Shown here piece after piece: positions 55,587 to 64,000 of a DNA stretch of 64,000 nt (position 1 is its first letter; every line of letters begins with the position of its first letter). The notes beneath the pieces were generated by a model. The model was not told where the DNA came from and did no database searches. It saw only the letters and a list, made by a program, of their open reading frames with translations. Source of the DNA: Pycnococcus provasolii (taxonomy: Eukaryota > Chlorophyta > Pseudoscourfieldiophyceae > Pseudoscourfieldiales > Pycnococcaceae); assembly GCA_938743325.2 (NCBI GenBank), contig OW568873.1:124001-188000 (forward strand), written 5' to 3'. Both the position numbers and the translations under genes were made by a program.

Positions 55587-55782
55587 TGGATTGGGAACTG
55601 ACTGGCTGGACCAGACAGACAGTGCACTCACTGGTCGGCGGCGGCGCCAAAAAAACAGGTCGTGTTTTTGAATTAATCGGAATACCTCGTTGAACCAGGG
55701 TTACGTGTTGGCAAAAGTAATTTTTTCCTCCCCCCGGGGATCCCGGTCTTTTCCGTCGACACCCTCCTCGCGGCCCAGATAG

Positions 55783-55968
55783 ATGGCAGGCCCCGGCCCC
55801 CAGCGCATCCACGACACCACCAGCCTCACGCTCGCCGAGCTTGCCCGGGAATGCAAGCTCCCCGTCCGCACCGAAGTCCTCAACATGTTCACCCGCAGCC
55901 TCCCCAACGACATCCTCCTCCATCTTCCTCCTGAGTTCTTCCACGAGCGCCATGGCTACGTCCCCTAA
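55783..55968 (+). CDS. Small open frame, hypothetical or first exon
   Basis: 61 codons from ATG 55783: MAGPGPQRIHDTTSLTLAEL, then ECKLPVRTEVLNMFTRSLPN and HLPPEFFHERHGYVP. It has a plausible protein composition, and a CAG/GTAAGT donor-like site follows at about 55986-55995, but with an in-frame stop before it. An opposite-strand frame exists. Its 3' end overlaps the start of the duplicated module. Weakly supported. Confidence 0.3.
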   Translation: MAGPGPQRIHDTTSLTLAELARECKLPVRTEVLNMFTRSLPNDILLHLPPEFFHERHGYVP

Positions 55969-56033
55969 CCTTTACCTGAAACCGACAGGTAAGTACGCCG
56001 ATTTTTTCGGCCGATTATGCCAGCGATCCGGCC

Positions 56034-56330
56034 GTGCGCCGACGCGTCATGAGTGCGTTGTGGGCGCTCATGACGCCGGCGGTCGCGTATTTGTACGTGC
56101 AGGTGGATCGAGTCTATCGAGGTGGTGGAGGAGGTGGAGGTGGAGGAGGTGGAGGAGGTGGACGCCAAGATCGTGCTCGTCCCAGACTCCCAGTACGATT
56201 CCGAGTGGAACCGGGTGGAAACGCGAGGACTTGGAGGAGCTAGTGAGGAGGGTGTTAACGCGGCTTGGAGACCGCGACTTCATCGCGGTGGCGTCGCGCA
56301 AGTCCGCGTGTCAAAAAACCTCCTCTCACA
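56034..56330 (+). pseudogene. Unknown gene fragment in duplication copy 1
   Basis: The sequence encodes RRRVMSALWALMTPAVAYLY and VQVDRVYR, then a GGTGGAGGA purine tract where frames diverge. Protein-like text resumes in other frames as VEEVDAKIVLVPDSQYDSEW and EDLEELVRRVLTRLGDRDF. Tract length changes seem to have broken the frame. No start or family recognised. Confidence 0.35.
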
Positions 56331-56482
56331 ACGCACATTTTGGTGGTGCGCCCGTTTCCCTCTCTCTCGCTGGACTGTCTTGCCCTCGAACGTCTTGCTG
56401 CTCGGAACGTCGTCACCGCTCGTCGCGCTCTCAGTTCGTTTAGTGTGGTCATTGGCCTCCTCTCATGTCCCCACTGGTTAGC

Positions 56483-56492
56483 AAAAAAAAAA
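56483..56492 (-). terminator. RNA polymerase III T-run terminator (tRNA copy 1)
   Basis: Ten T on the minus strand, 17 nt past the end of the 5' half of the permuted tRNA gene. Its position after the 5' half fits transcription of the permuted precursor as one unit. Confidence 0.7.
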
Positions 56493-56509
56493 GACTTTAA
56501 TGAATAAAG

Positions 56510-56605
56510 TAAAAGTCGCACGCTCTGACCAAATACTGAGCTACAAGGACAATATTTAGAGCATAGTTATATCCTTGGCGGGACTCGAACCCGCGGCCGT
56601 GCGAT
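56510..56605 (-). tRNA. tRNA-Lys: Circularly permuted tRNA-Lys(UUU) gene, copy 1
   Basis: On the minus strand the 3' half (56605-56570) comes first, then a 19-nt spacer (56569-56551), then the 5' half (56550-56510). Rejoined: acceptor GTCCTTG/CAAGGAT with discriminator A, D stem GCTC/GAGC (12-nt loop with GG), anticodon stem TGCGA/TCGCA, loop CTTTTA + A (anticodon TTT), variable CGGCC, T stem GCGGG/CCCGC with loop TTCGAGT. At the outer ends CTTT pairs with AAGG between bulges TAC and ATA, a bulge-helix-bulge site whose cuts (TA|C, AT|A) give exactly positions 37 and 38. No CCA is encoded. A box and B box are in reversed order. 77 nt mature. Confidence 0.85.
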
Positions 56606-56792
56606 ATCCTTCCTTATGTAGCGAAGACGGCAAAATTGGGTAAAAATCCCGAAGCGGTATCCCCGGCGAAAGCGGTGACATAATAGACAAAGCACATGTC
56701 GTATGTATCCGCTCAAGCTAAATGTGCTGAGCCCTCACTCACTTCCTTCGAACGCGAAGCCCTCTTCACTCAAAATCTCAAACGAACTGCTC

Positions 56793-57020
56793 ATGGCGCC
56801 AACGACGACCACCCCACCGCCGAGCAGCAAGCGGCAAAAGGTGACGGAAAGCATCCTCGCCTCGTCCGCCTCTTTGATTGACGCGATCGTCGCCTCCTCC
56901 TTGCCGTGCTCCTCCTCCAACAACTCCAACAATCAACGAACTCTCCTCACAGCCGCTCTCTCAGCCAAAAAACACAAAAACCAAAAACGAGCATCATGGG
57001 AAAAAGGTTCGGATGATTGA
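56793..57020 (+). pseudogene. Truncated 5' copy of the gene at 62945
   Basis: Identical by eye to the first 58 codons of the 62945 gene (MAPTTTTPPPSSKRQKVTES to LTAALSA); it then leaves the duplication and ends KKHKNQKRASWEKGSDD at 57020. A partial gene copy created by the duplication breakpoint. Confidence 0.8.
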
Positions 57021-58569
57021 CTGGGGGAGGATAGTATTGCGCCATGTAACAAGCACCAGCCGCCGCCGCGCACACCGGTCAGGTAACCCTAACCCTAACC
57101 CGACCGACCTGAAAACCTGACCAGGGAATAGGGGATACGTCCGGGCCGCTCTTGCCTCTTGGTCAGGCTGTGTGCTGTGTGCCACGTCCGTCGGTTACAA
57201 CTTAGTTCTACACAACACAACACAACACAGCCGCCATGCCGTCTGGGCCGTCTGGGCCGTCTGGGCCTTGGCAGGTTGCATTCTCCTCTGGGCTGCGCTC
57301 GTGGTGTGTCTAGTGGTGGGCCGGGTCGCGGCGGAGCATCGGCCAGGTGTCACGCCAGGTGTCGAAGCACGTGAAAGCGAATCTGCAGCGAGCTCTTTCT
57401 GCGCTACGAGAGAGTGGGGAGTGAGTAAGGAGTGAGGTCTAGCCCGTAATAACCTAATAGGTGGAGTGAGTAAAACGGCAACTGTATTGTACAACAAAGA
57501 AAGAGAGTAGAGGTTGAGCAAGAAGAGGCGCAGGATACGTAGTAGAGTAACTTAGTAGTCGGTAGTAGTAGACGCCGTAGGTAGTGGAGGACTAGAGGCG
57601 AGGAGGTAAGTATGTCGTCAAGTTCTCGTCGTCGTCCGAGGGCGCGGCGGACGACGCCTTGCTTGCCAAAGCAGCCGTCTGGTGATCGCGGCGCCTGTTG
57701 CACACGCTCGCGCCTTGGGAATGCCAAAAGAGTGGTGTCTTCGTGTGCCTGTGCGGAGAGCGCGCGGCAAAATAACTTCTTCCAGGATATCTGAGTCGCC
57801 ACACACTTCTTTCTGTCTTGTGTCACCTCCTCCGACAGGTTAGCATTATGTCCGTGCACAATGAGCATGGGCGAGGTCTGGAGTTCGATTCTCCACTCTC
57901 CCCTTACCGCAGCAATGCGAAAACGGGACAGTCAAAGCGAAAGCTTTGCACCATTCCTCGGGAGTGTGGTCTGTAAGTCGAAAGATTTCGAAACCTCTTC
58001 TGCAAAGTCGATAAAACAACACCTGACAAAATAAAAATAAAAAAATAGAGATGGTATGATTCGCCCTTCGGGAGTACTCTTCTTCCTTCTGCGCAAGCAG
58101 ATACGGCACAACTGAAAAGTTGTACACAACCTTTTTTTTTTTGCGCACACATGAGCCTGGAGCAACATGGAGATATATTATTGTCGCTACAAAATGACCA
58201 TGCGCGAATATGGGCAGACGTATGTACGTTACTACTGTGTGCCAGGTTGCATCGGGCCGTCTTGCGTTTGGTAATTTCTTGTTGTAATGTCGCCTAGAGG
58301 TCGCCCAGAGGCGCGTGATCAAGAGGCGCGGCCGCTACTTGATATGGTAGTTGATTGAACACCGAATTGGGCGCTGGGCACGGGCTAGAGGCTCTTTCCA
58401 CGGAGGAGGAGACGATGGCACTAAGTGTAACAAAAAAAAGACTTTTTCAAAAGAACAAACACTCACACGGCATCCGCCATCGCCGGTGGGTCGCACACAA
58501 ACGCGGTTGGCATAGCCGCTCCAGATGCACCATCTTTAGCGCCAGTGCCGCGCGAGGTGCCGCGAGATG
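57021..58569. other. Intergenic/degenerate region
   Basis: No convincing gene. It contains a short telomere-like run (TAACCCTAACCCTAACCC, 57084-57101), small A/T-rich repeats (58030-58050), TGGGCCGTC x3 near 57245-57270, and a tRNA T-arm-like hairpin (TGGAGTTCGATTCTCCA, 57879-57895) without a matching cloverleaf. Frames at 57404-57868 and 57846-58322 (minus) look like noise. Confidence 0.5.
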
Positions 58570-58836
58570 CTTATGCGGCGGCGAGCTTCATAAGCGAAGG
58601 GGAGGCAGCCTCCGCCGCGCACGCATCGACGGCAGCAGAGCAAACCCGTCCTCCGACTTCGTGCTGTACAAGACGGACGTGCGAATGGGCGCCGTGTGGT
58701 TGTCGACGACGCGAGTCTGCGCGACGTTTGTCACCTCGCGCAGGATGCTTATGAGAGGCATGTGTGATGCCAACCCCACACCTGCGACGGGCACGGCGTG
58801 GTGCCAGCTCAGCCGCGTCCACGCGAAGTGCGTCAC
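58570..58836 (-). pseudogene. OXNAD1-like NAD(P)-binding oxidoreductase fragment
   Basis: The minus strand reads VPVAGVGLASHMPLISILRE, a spacer, and then TSVLYSTKSEDGF, closely following the NAD-binding half of OXNAD1-type reductases (IAGGVGINPLLSILRH ... KLLYSAKN). After that the sensible continuation (DACAAEAASPSLMKL) is in another frame, and the FAD-binding N-terminal half is not found intact. It is a decayed host gene copy. Confidence 0.5.
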
Positions 58837-59620
58837 CGCCCCCCACGTACACGTATGGGACCTGCAAGCGACGCAGATGCCTCACGCACGCACGCGAGAA
58901 GCGCGGACGTGCCGCCGTCGGGTAGGAGCAGCGGCGCGGCAGCGCGCAAGGCAAAGCGGCGTGCGTCTCTGAAAGCCTCTGCAAATCCGGGAACGGCGCG
59001 TGCCACCACGCCGCAAGGCGCGTGAGCGCCAGCAGCGAGCGTGACGCAGCGCCAGAGACTTTCCGCGGCTGGTGCCCCGAGTCCACCCGCGCATGCATGG
59101 CATGCATCACGCACCGCGCCCGTCGACATCTGCCCACGAGCCGCGGACGCCGTGTCCGGCGCATGGGAGAGGTGGAAGGCAAGCACCTTGCCAATGTCGT
59201 CGGAAAGGTCCCAGTGTTGCCCCATCGCGTCGTCGAGCTGCTCCTGCTCCGACGGCTGCGAGTCAGCAGCGCGCAGCATGCGGCGGCGGCGGCGGCACTC
59301 TTCCTCGCCGCGGTGGCTCGCGCGTCAAGGCTCGATCGCAGCGCTGCCGCGGCATCTGCGAGCGCAGCGTCGACACATCTCCACAGCGCGCCTGCCGCCT
59401 CGCTATTCTCACGCCAACGACGCGCCGCCGTGAAGCGTGGCGTGTACACGATCGCACAGCGCGCGAGCGGCGGTGTCAGCCCAGGCTACGGCGAGTGCGT
59501 CACCGCACAGCCTCTCCTCGTCCGCGGCGGCTGGATCCATCGCGTCCGCGTCCAACGTGCAGGGTACGTCGAGCCATGCACCCGCGCCTAGTGCGGAGAG
59601 CTGACCGACGAGCGATATCG
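58837..59620 (-). pseudogene. Decayed unknown gene sequence
   Basis: Protein-like stretches are spread over frames: SLVGQLSALGAGAWLDVPCT and EERLCGDALAVAWADTAARA (59620-59409), ALWRCVDAALADAAAALRSS, then SEQEQLDDAMGQHWDLSDDI and VLAFHLSHAPDTASAARG (59279-58900). They are all leftward and may be one Ala-rich helical gene with frameshifts, or two. Family not recognised. Its first codons lie in the end of dispersed repeat copy B. Confidence 0.35.
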
Positions 59621-59847
59621 CATGCTCGCATGGAGGTGAAAGATGAGTGAGACTGGGTGGTGGGGCCTCTGTGACGCGCGGGACGCGCGGGACGCCTGTC
59701 AGGACACGACTGGGGATTCCGACCATTTTGCCCGATCCGGGATACCCCATTGATAGCGAAATGGGAATGGGCCCGGACTCGGGCCCATGGGATTTTGGAT
59801 CCCGGTCGCGCACGTTAAGTTTGGTCGGTACCGGGTACTTCTTACCC
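59600..59847 (+). repeat. Dispersed repeat copy B, left part
   Basis: Reverse complement of 36933-37185. It is interrupted at 59847 by the copia element and resumes at 61764. Confidence 0.82.
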
Positions 59848-60063
59848 TGTGGCTTAACCCCTAATTCAGGTGGTTAACGCCGAACGAGGCTCTTGACCCC
59901 TAAGACCCCCGGGGAAGTCCCCGGGGATAGCCGCCTTAGGAACGGTTGTCTTTGTTTCCCTTTACGTGTAACTCTCACCTTTTTCCGGTTTACCTTAAGT
60001 ACTCCTTCGTAAGTGTACGCGCGGCAGAGCGTACCGCGGCAACTCAAGGCGCCACCTGCCACA
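59848..60063 (+). repeat. 5' LTR
   Basis: 216 bp, TGTGGC at the start and GCCACA at the end, same as 61548-61763. Confidence 0.9.
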
Positions 60064-61547
60064 CAAGCTTGTGTCTAAGGACCGCACGAAGGTTATACTT
60101 GGACTATTTTTCTTTACCGAGAACCAACGAACCGAAAATCTCGAAACGTAAATCTCCTGATCCTCGAAACACAGATCTCTAGATCTACAGCATCTTTGGA
60201 AATCTCGAAGTGAAATCTCTTGGACAACACCACACGGCTGCAAATCATGGACCCTATGGCCGCTGAGGGCCTTACTGACGGTATGACGCACCTGAAGCGA
60301 GAGAAATCCCGCAACAGCACTACGGACGCCATACTAAACGCTTTGGACAAAAAGAAATACGACGGGCAGCAGAAACAGTACCGTCGCTGGTTCAAGGCGG
60401 TTGTGGAGCAGCTAGAGGAAGTTGGCTTCTACAACATCGAGAGAGACATCAAACTTGAGAACCTTGAAGAGATCGACGAAGAAACTTGGGTGCAGTACTA
60501 CTCCGTTCCCGACCGACGTTATATCTATACAGCAGTGAAGGCAACGCTGTCTCAGGCTGCAAACGACGCGTACGAGAACGAGAAGAAAAACGGCATACTA
60601 CTCCTTCACCGTCTTTGGAAACTTCACGGAGCTCCTAACCTCGCGAACACCATATCAGCGCTGACGGAGCTACTGAACATCGAAACCACTATGCACCAAG
60701 ATCCCGCTCCGAACCTGCAGTCGCTGGAGCGTATTTTGACCGAGTTTTTCCCAGGCACACCGGACAACATGAAGATCGCCTTGCTCATGCGGACGGTGAA
60801 TACCGACAAATACCGCAGTATTTTGGACTCCATGTGGCAATTGTCTTTTGGATTGGTACTGCAAGCATCAGCCGTATACTACTCTGAGCAGTGGAGAGGC
60901 CGAGACCGTCGCCGGAGCGACCGCAGTCACTCATCTTCTCTATTGGAAACAGTTGTTTCTTCATGCTTTTCAACTAAGCGTGCAAACTTTCCTCTTCAGC
61001 GACTCAACTACGTGCAGAAATATCTTGACCAATCCGATTCACAACACGTCCATGAAGCATATCAGGACGCGATTGTTCTTTACGCGCGAGCACGCTCGTG
61101 CTGGAGTCTTCAAGCTCCTTCATACTCCAGGTGACGATAACCCATCTGATGCACTCACAAAACCTTTGTCTTTTCAACGAATTCAACACCTCATGCAGGT
61201 ACTTAAGTCGTGGGGTTACCGCGTACTAAATTTCATTAGGACTTCAGCGCAGGCATCGGCCGATGAGCCGTCAGCCAAACGCATGAAGCAGACCACAGCA
61301 CACGCCGATGGCGATGCATTCTAATGCGCAGGACTGATCACCCTGACGCTCTCTCATCTTTTCTTTTCTTTTCTTTTTGTTTATACGCCTTCGTGGCAAT
61401 TTTGGGTCCATGCATGGCATTGGCCGGACAGTGTCCTCATCGGTTTCATTTTCGTTTTCGGTTTCTTTTCCACCTTTTGTGGTTTTTCTTTTACCTTCAG
61501 TTTTACCTTACACGTGCAGCACCTTCGCCTGTTCGGCGTGGGTGGTG

Positions 61548-61763
61548 TGTGGCTTAACCCCTAATTCAGGTGGTTAACGCCGAACGAGGCTCTTGACCCC
61601 TAAGACCCCCGGGGAAGTCCCCGGGGATAGCCGCCTTAGGAACGGTTGTCTTTGTTTCCCTTTACGTGTAACTCTCACCTTTTTCCGGTTTACCTTAAGT
61701 ACTCCTTCGTAAGTGTACGCGCGGCAGAGCGTACCGCGGCAACTCAAGGCGCCACCTGCCACA
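61548..61763 (+). repeat. 3' LTR
   Basis: 216 bp, no difference from the 5' LTR found by eye. Confidence 0.9.
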
Positions 61764-61890
61764 TACCCGCGGGTCAAAACTTCAATGGCGTCGTAACTAC
61801 CAAACTGCTCGCCTTATTTCTCGCGCTTGGTGGCGCTTCAAGGCGCCTCTCTTTTCCATCAAGTGACGCCCAAGGGGGGATGATCAAATA
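61764..61890 (+). repeat. Dispersed repeat copy B, right part
   Basis: Reverse complement of about 36807-36950, ending at the shared TGATCAAATA. Copy A has about 16 extra bases (a GGCCCAAGGGCC palindrome) near this end. Confidence 0.82.
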
Positions 61891-61937
61891 CCTTCCTTGA
61901 GTCGTCTCCGTACGTCCCCTAACCTTTACCTGAAACC

Positions 61938-62119
61938 AGCCTTAAGAGTAACCCGCGGCCATCCTCATCCTCCCCTTTTTTGGTTGTGCCATCGCCTGAC
62001 CATTACTTTTTCGTGCAGGTATGTATGCCTTTGCTTGTCTGTCTGTTTGTCTTTGCTTGTCTGTGTTTTTTTGTGTGTGTGTGTGACCCTTAAACCTTTA
62101 CTTTTAAAAACCTTAAACC
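61938..62119. other. 182-bp insertion relative to duplication copy 1
   Basis: Flanked by AAACC on both sides (61933-61937 and 62115-62119), like a 5-bp target duplication. Content: pyrimidine-rich with TGTCTGTCTG and (TG)n runs; no coding sequence. It could be a small element or, equally, lost precisely from copy 1. Confidence 0.6.
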
Positions 62120-62129
62120 GACAGGTAAG

Positions 62130-62457
62130 TATGCCGATTTTTTCGGCCGATTATGCCAGCGATCCGGCCGTGCGCCGACGCGTCATGAGTGCGTTGTGGG
62201 CGCTCATGACGCCGGCGGTCGCGTATTTGTACGTGCAGGTGGATCGAGTCTATCGAGGTGGTGGAGGAGGTGGAGGAGGAGGAGGAGGTAGAGGCGGCGG
62301 TGGTGGAGGTGGACGCCAAGATCGTGCTCGTCCCAGTACGATTCCGAGCGGAACCGGGTGGAAACGCGAGGACTTGGAGGAGCTAGTGAGGAGGGTGTTA
62401 ACGCGGCTTGGAGACCGCGACTTCATCGCGGTGGCGTCGCGCAAGTCCGCGTGTCAG
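62130..62457 (+). pseudogene. Unknown gene fragment in duplication copy 2
   Basis: The same fragment as at 56034-56330: MPIFSADYASDPAVRRRVMS, ALWALMTPAVAYLYVQVD, then a GGTGGA tract of different length, then KREDLEELVRRVLTRLGDRD and FIAVASRKSAC. The frame relation differs from copy 1 because of the tract. No family recognised. Confidence 0.35.
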
Positions 62458-62634
62458 AACTCAGAAAACCTCCACTCTCACAACGCACATTTTGGTGGTG
62501 CGCCCGTTTCCCTCTCTCTCGCTGGACTGTCTTGCCCTCGAACGTCTTGCTGCTCGGAACGTCGTCACCGCTCGTCGCGCTCTCAGTTCGTTTAGTGTGG
62601 TCATTGGCCTCCTCTCATGTCCCCACTGGTTAGC

Positions 62635-62644
62635 AAAAAAAAAA
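62635..62644 (-). terminator. RNA polymerase III T-run terminator (tRNA copy 2)
   Basis: Ten T on the minus strand, 17 nt after the 5' half of the second permuted tRNA gene. Confidence 0.7.
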
Positions 62645-62661
62645 GACTTTAATGAATAAAG

Positions 62662-62757
62662 TAAAAGTCGCACGCTCTGACCAAATACTGAGCTACAAGG
62701 ACAATATTTAGAGCATAGTTATATCCTTGGCGGGACTCGAACCCGCGGCCGTGCGAT
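62662..62757 (-). tRNA. tRNA-Lys: Circularly permuted tRNA-Lys(UUU) gene, copy 2
   Basis: Same organisation and, by eye, same sequence as copy 1: 3' half 62757-62722, 19-nt spacer 62721-62703, 5' half 62702-62662. The bulge-helix-bulge boundaries and T-run are also conserved. It lies on the opposite strand to, and about 190 bases before, the 62945 gene. Confidence 0.85.
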
Positions 62758-62944
62758 ATCCTTCCTTATGTAGCGAAGACGGCAAAATTGGGTAAAAATC
62801 CCGAAGCGGTATCCCCGGCGAAAGCGGTGACATAATAGACAAAGCACATGTCGTATGTATCCGCTCAAGCTAAATGTGCTGAGCCCTCACTCACTTCCTT
62901 CGAACGCGAAGCCCTCTTCACTCAAAATCTCAAACGAACTGCTC

Positions 62945-64000
62945 ATGGCGCCAACGACGACCACCCCACCGCCGAGCAGCAAGCGGCAAAAGGTGACGGA
63001 AAGCATCCTCGCCTCGTCCGCCTCTTTGATTGACGCGATCGTCGCCTCCTCCTTGCCGTGCTCCTCCTCCAACAACTCCAACAATCAACGAACTCTCCTC
63101 ACAGCCGCTCTCTCAGCCAATATGTCCCGCCTCGCCCCTCACGTGCCGCCGTCTCATTTCAAACTCTCCACAACCCCTTTACTGCAATATGGACGCACGC
63201 TCAACCTGCTTCCGCTTCCGTCGGACATACCTCCGCCTCGCTCTTCTCTGGCTACGCCGCCTGTTGGGTTGGAACGATCGCACGACGACAACAACGCTGA
63301 CGACGACGACGACGAGAACAACGACGACTCACCACCCTCCGACTCACCACCACAGCAGCAGCAGCAGCTCCCAAAAGCTTTCGATGAACACCCACCTGGC
63401 AGCAGCAACGTCACTGCGCCTTCGTTCCTTTTCAACTACAAGCCTGCACAGCACAGGGCCATTGCTGCCAAGTCCGAGGCAGAATCCGAACGAATCACGC
63501 TCAACCGGGCTTGCGAGCCGCCACCCAACGAGACGGCAACCAAGTGGCACGGAAAGACGCCTATGTTCTTCGCGGCGGTTACTATTGTGGATGCTGACGA
63601 GCCCGATCGCGAGTTCAAGTTTGACCTCACGGAGCCGCTCACGTACAACAGCCACGGCGCGTGCTTTAACATTGGCATAGGAAACGACGGATCTCCGCTC
63701 ATCTCGTATAGCATCGTGCGCAGCTTCTACCAGCTTCCTGACGGCTCCATGTGGGCGGAGCACGAGGACTTTTACGACAGCGAGGACCTCGACGCGCTAG
63801 CCAAGCGCACGGGTAACAGGGCGCTGCGCAAGGCTCTGGACAAGCCTGCAACTGCCGCGAGCATTCCGGACGAGTGCAAGCCTGACATGCAGCTCGTTCG
63901 TCGAAGTGGGCGCTTTCACAGCCGCCTGGAGACGGTGGAGGAGGAGCTGTATGTGTACGACCGCGACGAGTTTGCACGCCGCGTTGCGGAGGAGAAGCTG
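62945..64000 (+). CDS. Unknown protein, 3' end beyond the window
   Basis: A continuous frame of 352 codons from ATG 62945 to the edge. Residues 1-60 are Ser/Thr/Pro-rich with a basic patch (SSKRQK); 60-170 are low complexity with Asp/Asn and Gln runs. A globular part follows: WHGKTPMFFAAVTIVDADEP, EPLTYNSHGACFNIGIGNDG, ISYSIVRSFYQLPDGSMWAE, HEDFYDSEDL. The VRSFYQLPDGSMWAEHEDFY segment faintly recalls BAH-type chromatin domains, but I would not assign it. The 5' 58 codons are duplicated at 56793-56966. Confidence 0.72.
   Translation, partial: MAPTTTTPPPSSKRQKVTESILASSASLIDAIVASSLPCSSSNNSNNQRTLLTAALSANMSRLAPHVPPSHFKLSTTPLLQYGRTLNLLPLPSDIPPPRSSLATPPVGLERSHDDNNADDDDDENNDDSPPSDSPPQQQQQLPKAFDEHPPGSSNVTAPSFLFNYKPAQHRAIAAKSEAESERITLNRACEPPPNETATKWHGKTPMFFAAVTIVDADEPDREFKFDLTEPLTYNSHGACFNIGIGNDGSPLISYSIVRSFYQLPDGSMWAEHEDFYDSEDLDALAKRTGNRALRKALDKPATAASIPDECKPDMQLVRRSGRFHSRLETVEEELYVYDRDEFARRVAEEKL

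Larger units (their letters stand above)
55957..56968 (+). repeat. Direct duplication, copy 1 (~1.0 kb)
   Basis: Begins TACGTCCCCTAACCTTTACC and ends CTCTCAGCCAA; repeated at 61911-63120 with small differences (purine tract length, a few indels). It contains an unknown gene fragment, the permuted tRNA-Lys, and the 5' 58 codons of the gene at 62945. Confidence 0.92.
59848..61763 (+). mobile_element. Young copia-type LTR retrotransposon, internally deleted
   Basis: Two 216-bp LTRs (59848-60063 and 61548-61763), identical by eye and bounded by TGTGGC...GCCACA, flanked by the 5-bp target duplication TACCC (59843-59847 and 61764-61768). The interior has a Gag-like region (about 60240-60840) and the C-terminal part of a copia RNase H (LSSGEAETVA, KHIRTRLFFTREH, DALTKPLS). 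Most of pol is missing, so it is a non-autonomous or dead copy. Identical LTRs mean a recent insertion. Confidence 0.88.
61911..63120 (+). repeat. Direct duplication, copy 2 (~1.2 kb)
   Basis: Matches 55957-56968 apart from a 182-bp insertion (61938-62119) and small indels. Beyond 63120 it continues into the intact 62945 gene, so this side probably keeps the ancestral arrangement of that gene. Confidence 0.92.

Noticed and set aside
55468-55953. Leftward 161-codon frame near the small open frame at 55783
   Set aside because: It overlaps the DUF445 5' end and shows no family motif; the rightward frame looks slightly more protein-like, but neither is secure.
57084-57101. Telomere-like TAACCCTAACCCTAACCC
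   Set aside because: Only about three units and single copies of this length occur by chance; not evidence of a chromosome end or fusion.
57846-57910. tRNA-like T arm (TGGAGTTCGATTCTCCA) followed by CTCTCCC, with GGGAGTG about 65 bases later
   Set aside because: I tried both a normal and a permuted cloverleaf. The possible acceptor has a mismatch, the D loop lacks the GG pair and no anticodon stem pairs, so it is not called as a gene.

Overview
The window looks like nuclear DNA of a unicellular green alga, probably a prasinophyte-like picoeukaryote. This is inference, supported by: GC-rich compact genes, mostly single-exon; TGTAA or its complement TTACA just downstream of several stop codons (the usual green algal poly(A) signal); plastid-type N-termini on a fatty acid desaturase, a DUF445 protein and an anion transporter; and two copies of a circularly permuted tRNA-Lys gene, a gene form known from Cyanidioschyzon and from prasinophytes such as Ostreococcus and Micromonas. 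No species is claimed.

Layout. 1-34.4 kb is gene-rich: a coiled-coil protein running off the left edge, an ankyrin protein, DDX41-like RNA helicase, a very large ankyrin-kinase-TIR-like protein, cytosolic GluRS, a secreted protein, a giant coiled-coil protein with homogenised internal modules, a second ankyrin-like protein, a GDA1/CD39 apyrase and an FG-GAP-like secreted protein. Two foldback elements (17.1-17.5 and 26.8-27.5 kb) lie between genes. 35-37.2 kb is mobile debris: an internally deleted copia fossil, a hairpin element and a dispersed repeat. 37.1-48 kb returns to genes: SLC17/PHT4-like transporter, two IQ-motif paralogues (one with a 95-nt spliceosomal intron), DNA polymerase delta catalytic subunit and the desaturase.

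48.3-52.5 kb is a segment bounded by long, seemingly identical inverted repeats and a possible 10-bp target duplication. It holds only gene remnants, four of them broken or partial: an RCC1-like/TM tail, an unknown gene with an in-frame TGA, a double cupin and a TIR-like membrane-anchored protein. 52.5-55.6 kb carries an RCC1-repeat protein and a DUF445 membrane protein. 55.9-64 kb is a recently rearranged region: a ~1-kb direct duplication carrying the permuted tRNA-Lys plus the 5' part of a gene, an OXNAD1-like pseudogene, and a young copia-type LTR element nested in a dispersed repeat whose empty site survives at 36.9 kb. The last gene runs off the right edge.

There is no operon logic, as expected for a eukaryote. 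The themes are housekeeping genes (translation, replication, RNA processing, lipid desaturation), repeat-rich signalling or receptor-like proteins, and recent duplication and mobile DNA. All identifications rest on motif recognition by eye; no database search was run.
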